In this document: positions 57,301 through 64,000 of the stretch, piece after piece
Layout: each line of letters begins with the position of its first letter
How positions within the stretch are numbered: position 1 is the first letter of the stretch
Assembly: GCA_029990175.1 (NCBI GenBank)
Contig: JARKIP010000011.1
Coordinates: 22,728,001-22,792,000 of the forward strand
DNA from: Petunia secreta
Taxonomy: Eukaryota > Streptophyta > Magnoliopsida > Solanales > Solanaceae
Direction of reading: 5' to 3'
DNA: 64,000 bases
The notes under the pieces: generated by a model
The model's database searches: none
What the model was told of the DNA's origin: nothing
What the model saw: the letters and a program-made list of their open reading frames with translations, nothing else
Translations under genes and position numbers: made by a program

Positions 57301-57847
57301 TGTTCGCTCCTACTTCTTGTTGCAACAACAGTGATTTCTTAATTTCTTTGCCACATGATTAATTCTGATTCATTCTTTATTAATGTTGCAGTTACAAGGT
57401 GCTCCTGAAGGTTCTAACGAGCACTATGAAGCTAATCAGAATCTTAATCTAGTTATAGCACAGAGAATTCTAGTGGACAACAGTGTAAAGCATCTTGGGG
57501 AGCTTTTGTTTGGAGTTGAAAAAGGTAAAGAGGTGTTGCAGAGTGTTCGACCTGCTGGACATCCACTTGTTGACAACTGGGATTGCCTTAAATCCTATGT
57601 AAGCACTCAACCTTATGATAAAAGCAAAATTCTTTGAGCTACTTCATTAGAATTTCTCTCTGTTCTTTTGTCGAGAATGTGACAAATCTTAATTTTCTCA
57701 TGTATATAGGTCAAGACATTCGAGGCACATTGTGGAACATTAACCTCTTATGGAAAGAAACATATACGTGGTTTTGCTAACATCTGCAATGCTGGAATTA
57801 CGAGTGAGGAAATGGATGTCGCAATTGCACAAGCATGTCACAATTAG
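54373..57847 (+). CDS. VPE: Vacuolar processing enzyme (legumain, asparaginyl endopeptidase), nine exons
   Basis: A C13 cysteine protease that cuts after Asn/Asp in the vacuole and matures seed and vacuolar proteins. Exons: 54373-54534, 55314-55478, 55578-55734, 56007-56089, 56191-56414, 56886-56934, 57067-57297, 57392-57598, 57710-57847. All have GT-AG borders and join in frame to 471 codons. Residues 1-21 look like a signal peptide. Seen: GTKWAVLVAGSNG, NYRHQ (S1 Arg52), His155 in YYTDHGGPG, Glu194-Ala-Cys196 (nucleophile) in EACESGS, NSWGTYC (Gly226), LGDLYSVAWMED, and the C-terminal prodomain ending FANICNAGI...CHN. Nine exons is usual for plant VPE genes. Oddities: a very short N-terminal propeptide (about 10 residues), two extra Cys around GEDPCLVECPPPEF, and a Ser/Pro/Ala spacer before VDQRD. 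No lesion is seen, so it is probably functional. The exact paralogue is not determined. Confidence 0.93.
55795..55930. repeat. Interspersed repeat-like insert in VPE intron 3
   Basis: TGATTCAGAATTAAATTTGA, TAGGTTCAACCTTTAATG and ATGGGTTCAGAATTTAAC resemble a small repeat often met in Solanaceae genomes (point made from memory). No clean ends were found. Confidence 0.3.
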
Positions 57848-58485
57848 TAGAGGGGTACTCTTGGCAAATGGACTAATTTGTTCATCCAGTTGTATCATGG
57901 CAGCAAAAATTTCACTTTCAGTAGATAGCAACAATGAGAATAACATGACTACAGAGAAGAATATCTTTTCTAGTCTCTATGTTGTAAAGCAAATATAGCT
58001 TCTTACAAGAGTTCTTGTTGAGTAACTTTTACACTCCTTATTTGGACGATTTCGAATCAAAGTCATGAAGGAAGAAATAAGTCTAAACACTGCAAAGTTT
58101 GGAATGACCGAGAAACTATGAATGTTTTGCTATTTTCACATTTGATAAAATCATTAAAGTCATGTACAATTCTCACAAGAAGAAAGATAAAAGGTTAAAA
58201 AAGCATAAGCCAAAGACGATCAGAAAGATTTAACAAGAGCACAAAGCTATATATAAAACACCCCTACACACCGTCCAAAAAAAAAAAAAAAAAAAAAAAA
58301 ACCAAAAAAAAAAAAAAGAGGAAAGGGCTTCGATGTACTATGGCGTTTTAGCATTACCTCTTTCCCTGATAATTTGACCAACTCAAACAGGTTTCCTACA
58401 ATTTTTTTCCAAATTACCTCCCTGTATAACTTATTTATTTATTTTTATTATCAAGAGCTCATCATTGACTCGAGACCGGCATTCT
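57848..58485. other. 3' flank of VPE with A-rich tract
   Basis: Includes the likely 3' UTR of VPE and an A-rich tract at about 58277-58319. No gene is supported. Confidence 0.5.
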
Positions 58486-58695
58486 CAGTGGCGCGTAGCT
58501 AGAAATTTTTTCAAGGGTGTTCGAGCTAAAAAAAAAAAAAAAGTTCTTCAAAATGTATTAGCCACCTTGCATCACTAGGCTAGCACTATTAATTGTGTCA
58601 AGGCGTTCAAAATGTAACATTTAGTCATAAATAATTAAATTTAACTCATGTACTCGATATTATTTTCCGCCCTTGCCCCATGTGGCTCCACCACT
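58486..58695. mobile_element. Small MITE downstream of VPE
   Basis: About 210 bp starting CAGTGGCGCGTAGCTAG and ending with a sequence whose reverse is AGTGGTGGAGCCACATGG, so the ends are imperfect inverted repeats (AGTGG(C/T)G...AGC). Flanks CCGGCATTCT (58476-58485) and CCGTATTCT (58696-58704) look like a mutated 9-10 bp target duplication. An A15 run lies inside. Confidence 0.5.
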
Positions 58696-58809
58696 CCGTA
58701 TTCTAGACATTCCAAGTCGCAAATTCTCCTTTGTTTTTATATTCTTTTTTCTTTTTGCTGAAATAATTTTGTTATATTTACTTTTGCTATATAAGTTAGC
58801 TAGTGTGAA

Positions 58810-59300
58810 TGTTTATGCCTAAAATTAGACGTCTAGGTTAAATACTTAAATTTATGAATGGGTCATAAGAAATACAGTAAAATACGATGGATAAATAATT
58901 AAATAGAAAGGAATATATAGACAAGAAAGTAAAGAGTTTTATTCCTTGAGAATAACCAGATTCAGTGGTGAATCGCTTGATGTAAAATACAATGTAAGGA
59001 GGGGTATTTATAGTAGTGATTATCCAATCCTAATTATGGTCAAATACAAAGACTAATGAGGCTCATGGGCCTATAAACTCAAGGCGGTGGTATATACGAA
59101 ACCCTAATTAGGAGACTGTAATCCTGAGGAGGCAGGATGTATGCCTTGCGTCCTACGCCCATACCACTTAACGGTCGTAACTCGTAAAACAGGCGTGTAC
59201 CCTCTATGCCCAATTATTTGTAGGATAAGTCTAGTCTCGCCAGCTGGACTCGTATCTCCATAGTAATAGGTGGTGTATTTTTGTCCACACAGTCAGTCAC
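58810..59300 (-). repeat. LTR-like segment, minus orientation
   Basis: Read on the minus strand it has a TATAAATACC box (near 59010), a following transcribed-leader-like stretch, and an end TTTAGGCATAAACA. The start may be TGTGGACAAAAATACACC near 59290. No second copy, target duplication or polypurine tract was found, so the limits are guesses. It may be the 3' LTR of the Tat-type fragment at 61490-62152. Confidence 0.3.
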
Positions 59301-60051
59301 CCTACTTGCTGAGTGCTGATGCAAGCAGTCAGGAAGTGAAAGCGGTGTGAAAGATATCTCACTGACTCCTTCAAACTCACAGTCTCTTTGACCAAGAATG
59401 ATGCTGATTTATTCGAGAACTCCACGTGTCTTCATCTGATTGGTTGATGTCGATTCCATGCACATTTCCAAGAATACTTTTTGCTGCGCAGAATTGTTTC
59501 ATATCTCAGGCTATAATTACGCTTGACCGTTTCATGATCTGTTCTTATATCTTCCATCCTATAAATAAGGGCTTCGTGATAGTGGTAGAATCACAAATCC
59601 CCTTCAAAGTAATACTTCATCTTCTTCAAAGTTCCTTATGAAAGAGTGACTCTTTTATCATCGAAAATCATTTGTCTGTGATCCGAGTTTGATATTTGAT
59701 ATTTGGCCACAAAACATATATTTTAGTATTAGACACTTCACGTTTTGGTTGCTTTTATGGACGATTTTAGCATGAATATTAGTGTTTTGCGCTTATATTG
59801 GGTGTTTGAATCTGTAGGACTTAAGTGACATGAATAATTGTTAAAGGTTGACAATTTAGAGTAAAATAAAGTGAATTTATAGAGAAATCAACCAACAAGG
59901 AGCATCGGAGTAGGTGCCAAGGTCGTGGAGTAGTTGTGAAAGGAATATGAAGACAAGAGGTCACGATGTAAAACCAGATTGTATTTGCAGCAATCGCTTA
60001 TCCTTTTTAGGACGAGTTTTGGGCGTGATCAATATTACCAGAGAAACTCCT
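59301..60051. other. Unassigned repeat-like DNA with a promoter-like TATA box
   Basis: CATCCTATAAATAAGGGCTTC near 59555-59577 on the plus strand is promoter-like (TATA box followed by a leader-like stretch rich in CTTC). No coding region is supported. Some of it resembles LTR sequence, without a match in the window. Confidence 0.3.
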
Positions 60052-60067
60052 TCATTCTGAATGGATA

Positions 60068-60610
60068 GTGCATGAGAAAATTGTAGGAAAAAGACCATAT
60101 GCAGTTTTCTTCTTCTTTCCCTCCATCTGTGATTGGATGAACGAAGTCCCCCGAGTCATGAAGTTTGATCGGGATTCTAATGATGTTCTTTGCAATGTCT
60201 TCATAGTGGCATGTGCACTGATTGCTGTGCGCTCTGGTTGCTGTGATATTCCTCTTGTCATGCGGGTTTGCCAGCAGAAGAATTCCATCTCAGCGGGGCT
60301 TCTGCATCTACTCGTCTTTTGGTTGCTGAGGGCCATAGTCTCAGAACCAACTCTATTGACACGAGAAGTGAGTCCCTGGAATATCCTCTCCTTTTTCAGG
60401 CGGTTGATACCCAAGAACATTCTCTATACCCGCGGCGTTCAAGGTGGCCGTATAGCTCTGCCCAGTTCTGCAGTTTCGGAGATTGCATATGCTTCGAATC
60501 GCTCGGGAAGAGGGGAAACGTGGTGTTCCTGCGGCCGCCGAGGGTTCCCTATTGGTGTCTCTCCAAGTGAAGTTTCGGACCGCGTTTTGCTTCCTCCGCC
60601 TTTCTACTGA
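60068..60610 (+). other. Unrecognised 180-codon open frame in a GC-richer segment
   Basis: Open from ATG 60068 to 60610. This stretch also has open frames of about 100-120 codons in another plus frame and on the minus strand, so openness alone proves little. The plus product has hydrophobic stretches (NVFIVACALIAV, LLHLLVFWLL). The minus product (about 60640-60353) has a coiled-coil-like start (LEKLVELRNTSVERRRKQNA). Neither resembles a family I know. It could be a captured gene piece or part of the Tat-type element next to it. Confidence 0.25.
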
Positions 60611-61489
60611 GGTATTCCTCAGTTCCACTAACTTTTCCAACTCCCATAGCGCATCACCACAAAGATGTTGCTGCTTGGGGTATCAAATTGGAAATTTCAC
60701 CTTCTGAGTGCTGAGAGAGACTTCGATGCAAGAGCTACAATCTGGAAAAAGAGTCTCTAGTCGTGCAAATTCGGAGGAGCTTGCAAATTTTAGTCTTCCA
60801 TTTCCAATTTTTTACAATTGTTATTAACAATGTTGTATTCAGAAAGAACTAATTGTATATTATGAGCCTACCGGCTGTTTGTTATTAATGAAACGAATAT
60901 CCATTAATATTTTTATGCGTACTTGTATAGTTTAAGAAACATATTTTGTGTGCCTTTTTGGGGCTAGTGTCTTTAAAATATGGGTGTGTGCGCTGAGGGG
61001 CGCTTCATTTGCATCAGTAGTTACCAACTTATATTGCGCCTGTGATAGACGACTGTTTTGTGCCCACAATAGGACGACTTCATCCCGTGTAGGAACGGGG
61101 CATTTTTGTGTTCCAATTCAGAATGTCGTTGCTTGTTTACTTGAGTATTTTAAGACTTTCTGGCACCATGCGGGCGAGCGTCCCCACCAGCATATAGGTC
61201 CAAATTTGTTGAATTGATGAGTTCAACTTACCAATAATGCCTGGAGACTGAACTAGACGTGATCTAGCTCTAAGTGAGTAGTTTGCCCTACTTTTTATAG
61301 AGAAAAGTGGGTGTATTACTTCAACTTAGGTCTGACCGGGGCTATGAATATTTGGATCGTAGATGGATCTGAATTGTAATTGTAAATTTGCCTAAGTAAA
61401 ATAGTAAGTTTATTGATAAATAGGGTACTGAGCCGTATGAAACATAAAGAACGAGGCTAAGGGCCCCTGTTATGAGATAATGACAATTA
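60611..61489. other. Non-coding stretch, probably 3' region of the Tat-type fragment
   Basis: Lies just downstream, on the minus strand, of the integrase fragment's last stop. No gene or RNA was recognised. The position fits the 3' untranslated part of that element. Confidence 0.35.
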
Positions 61490-62152
61490 TTAAAGAAGAC
61501 AGAAGACCATACATGTCTCGATTATGTTGGCTTTGTTGGGCTTTCAAGAGTAGTACTTTTTGAGCCATGAGATGTTCCAATTGTTTGGAATGGCTATTCA
61601 TTTCATGTCTTCGAGAACATACGCACCTTTTCCTGGTATGCTTCGGACTCTGTAAGGTCCTTCTCAATTGGGAGCTAACTTTCCTACGCTAGCCTCCTTG
61701 GTGCTTTGAGTAACTTTGTGAAGGACGAGATCTCCTATGTTAAAAGAATGTAGGTTAGCCATCATATTGTAATACTGCTCCACTTGTTGCTTCTGTGCTG
61801 CGAGGCGTATGGCCGCTATCTCCCGTCGTTCGTCCAAGGTGTCAAGTGGAGCCTTCAAAGCCTCGTTGTTTGACTCTTCCTCGGCAAACGACCGTCACAG
61901 GCTGGATTCTCCGATCTCTAAGGAAATCATTACTTCCATTCCATATGTTAACTAGAATGGAGATTGCTATTCCTCTAGGAAAGTGGTAATCTTATCACCC
62001 ACGAACTGAGGTGCATTATCGCAAGTGATCGCTACAGGGATGCCAAAAGGGCACATGATGTTCTTCCATATAAGCTGTATCACCTCATGTTCTCGGATTC
62101 GAGCATAGGCTGCGGTTACGACCCATTTGGTTAAATAGTCTGTTATAATAAG
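61490..62152 (-). pseudogene. Tat-type Ty3/gypsy integrase fragment, cut by LTR F
   Basis: On the minus strand: IITDYLTKWVVTAAYARIRE, VAITCDNAPQFVGDKITTFL (second catalytic Asp), then a deletion. Next comes LTYGMEVMISLEIGE (normally TPYGMEAVIPVEIGEPS), LDTLDERREIAAIRLAAQKQ, SFNIGDLVLHKVTQSTKE and GPYRVRSIPGKGAYVLEDM, with a final stop near 61545. This is the end of pol from a Tat/Retand-like element; the catalytic Glu region is missing. Its upstream part is cut off at 62153 by LTR F. Dead. Confidence 0.7.
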
Positions 62153-64000
62153 TGTCGTACCCACCTTTTTACCTAACTAGGAGAGAGTTAAGGCTCGTGT
62201 TTGACTGGGTAACTCGTTTGGGTTTGGAATTGGAGTCGCCACTTAATATAAGTTTTCTAAGGTGTATTAGGTCACCTAAATATCTAAGGTCGGGTCTTGT
62301 TCAATAAAATCACATTTCCAGAGATTCGAGGGTAAGAAGTCCAATTAACTCAAGGAAGAAGGTGTTAGACACTCCACCAAGTCCCACAAAAAGTGGTTTC
62401 CGCCCGAGCTATTACTTTTGGGATGTCAAATAGGGCATAAAAAAATATTAACAACATTTATAAATAGTTTTAATAACTTAAGTGGCTAAAAATGCAAACA
62501 ATCCAACAAAAATGTCCATCTATGCAGATAGTTTAAGGGACAGTGATGACTAAGGATTGGGCTGTCGAAAATGCCTAATCGCACATTTGAATAAATTAGG
62601 CTAATATTGCGAGCAATGTTTCAAATCAGTGTATTTGTGTAATTTTAGTTTTTAACACGCTTTTGCAGAAATGACCAGTTTTGAAAATGTTTTAAGCTTT
62701 TGACACAAAACCAAATTGGGATTATTTTGTAAAGAAAATATTAGCCATTCCGGGTCGGTGTGACTTGACAATAATTGTCGAACCCAACCTTAATGGTTTT
62801 TTCTTTTGGGGTCAGTTTTTAAAGACATACGTATGGGGCTATTTTTGAAAACGGGGTTCACTAAGCACATAAATGCATATAAAGGGCTTCGCGCATAAGT
62901 ATAGATATGTATAAGCATGCAATACATGATTAATAGATTAGATTAGTGTATAGTCGACCCCAAACTTATACTCTCCTATACACAATTAGATTAGTGTATA
63001 GAAGATTAAAGTTTGTCAAAAATTAATTTAAACACATAAGGCGCCAAATTTTAAAACGGGTAATGGGCCCGTATTAGTTATGCAGCAGAGGGGCAGATTT
63101 AATTTACAAAAATAGTCAAAGTTTAGGCAATTTTCGCACATATAGCCCCTGTTCTTAGGATTGCACATTTTACATGAAAACATTGTGAAATTTTATAGCA
63201 TCAGTTTTGAAGAAAAGCCATAACATACGAGAAACAAGTAATCCTAGTTCGAAACTAACATTGTATCTAAGTTTCATGCAATTTTACCAACTTTATGGAA
63301 CATGATGACTATCAGATAAATAAGAGGTTAGGAAAGACCCATGTGTAGCCAAATACATAGCTTCATTGTTGTGTCCCTGTTTTAGAGAAATGATAATACA
63401 TGCAAGGTACCTTAATATATACTCCCTCCGTCCCAAAATGAGTGTCTACCTTTTCTTTTTTGTTTGTCCCAAAATGAGTGCCTCTTTCCTTTTATGACAA
63501 CTCTTTAAATCTAAGATTTGTTTTGTACCACAGGATTTAAAGACACTGGCTCACATTACACACAACTTTCATTTTAAGCCACATGATTGAAAAGTCTTCC
63601 TTATTTTCTTAAACTTTGTGCCCAGTCAAACCCAGACACTCATTTTGGGATGGAGGGAGTACAATTAAAGGGGGTAGAGCTATTCACATAGGTAGAACAA
63701 AAGAAGGCAATGTTAGGAGCCTTTGTAATGCAGGCCTGTCCTGTTTAATGTTTATGTTTAGAGCCTACTTTTGGACAGCTTCTAATCAACCACAATAACC
63801 TGCATAGAGTAAACATGGTATGACTTTGCCAGCCATCCAGATCAAACTGCAGAAAAAGAGTTAGCTGGGAGGCCTGGAGGGCCTAAAGACAATCATGCAC
63901 ACAGTTCACATAGGGGGGAATATCATGCTTTAGAGAAAGGAAAGAGATGAAGGCATTACCTTAAGACTTTTTGAAACAAATTCACAGAATGAGAGTGTAA
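62153..64000 (+). mobile_element. LTR F (TGTCG type), start of an element running off the window
   Basis: Begins TGTCGTACCCACC. It carries GGAGTCGCCACTTAATATA (62232-62250) and GAAGGTGTTAGACACTCC, the blocks also seen in LTR D (20288 on). The expected GGGTGTCAACA-like end is not reached before 64000, allowing for the MITE at 63422-63659, so it is partial here. Whether it is a solo LTR or part of a full element cannot be told. Confidence 0.6.
63422..63659. mobile_element. Stowaway MITE (Tc1/mariner type)
   Basis: 238 bp with terminal inverted repeats CTCCCTCCGTCCCAAAATGA and, reversed from the right end, CTCCCTCCATCCCAAAATGA (one mismatch; the match goes on through GTGTC). Flanked by TA on both sides (63420-63421, 63660-63661). 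Both the ends and the TA target are diagnostic of Stowaway elements. Confidence 0.95.

Noticed and set aside
1..64000. tRNA and rRNA genes
   Set aside because: No cloverleaf with proper A and B boxes or rRNA segment was recognised on reading; only tRNA-complementary primer sites were found. A tRNAscan-SE run would settle it.

Overview
The window looks like a plant nuclear chromosome. It is AT-rich, holds one intron-containing host gene, and is otherwise almost entirely nested LTR retrotransposons with a few DNA transposons. The LTR families (tRNA-Asp-primed Athila-type Ty3/gypsy elements, and LTRs that start TGTCGACACC and end GGGTGTCAACA) and the interspersed MITEs suggest a dicot, most likely Solanaceae. 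The species cannot be read from the sequence.

Layout. (1) 1-6260: a minus-strand multi-exon DUF1985 / Ulp1 (C48) protease pseudogene of transposon type, accompanied by three clusters of one minisatellite family. (2) 6743-7992: a MULE-like DNA element with a 10-bp target duplication. (3) 8-10.1 kb: AT-rich intergenic DNA with no gene seen. (4) 10135-53348: an old Athila-type element (called C here) carrying a deep nest. An inverted LTR scrap (G) sits in its gag. A solo LTR (D, 20288-51951) sits in its env-position ORF. Inside D is a second Athila-type element (A, 21440-50815, TSD ATTTG). Inside A are a chromovirus-like element (B, 23100-31335, TSD GAACT) in gag and a young gag-protease-only element (E, 34064-41055, minus strand, TSD TGGAG) in the protease region. 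(5) 54373-57847: the one convincing host gene, a nine-exon vacuolar processing enzyme (legumain, asparaginyl endopeptidase), read in frame across all nine exons. (6) 58.3-64.0 kb: a small MITE, an LTR-like segment, an unidentified open segment, a minus-strand Tat-type integrase fragment cut by another TGTCG-type LTR (F), and a Stowaway MITE inside F.

How the parts relate. Boundaries in the nest are fixed by LTR ends, target duplications, primer-binding sites and polypurine tracts, so the order of insertion can be read: C, then D, then A, then B and E. E is youngest, since its two 1346-bp LTRs show no difference on reading. C and E belong to one family (related LTR ends and gag). C once had pol; E keeps gag-protease but has lost exactly the RT-RNase H-integrase block, so it must depend on an autonomous relative.

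The most interesting signal is a pair of small stem-loops placed 11-17 nt after the last pol or gag-protease stop codon in C, A and E. Their loops are conserved and their stems differ by compensating changes, and E keeps them although pol is gone. A second signal is a cluster of short palindromes of the form AGGCG-N3-CGCCT just upstream of the TATA box in both LTRs of A and again within A.
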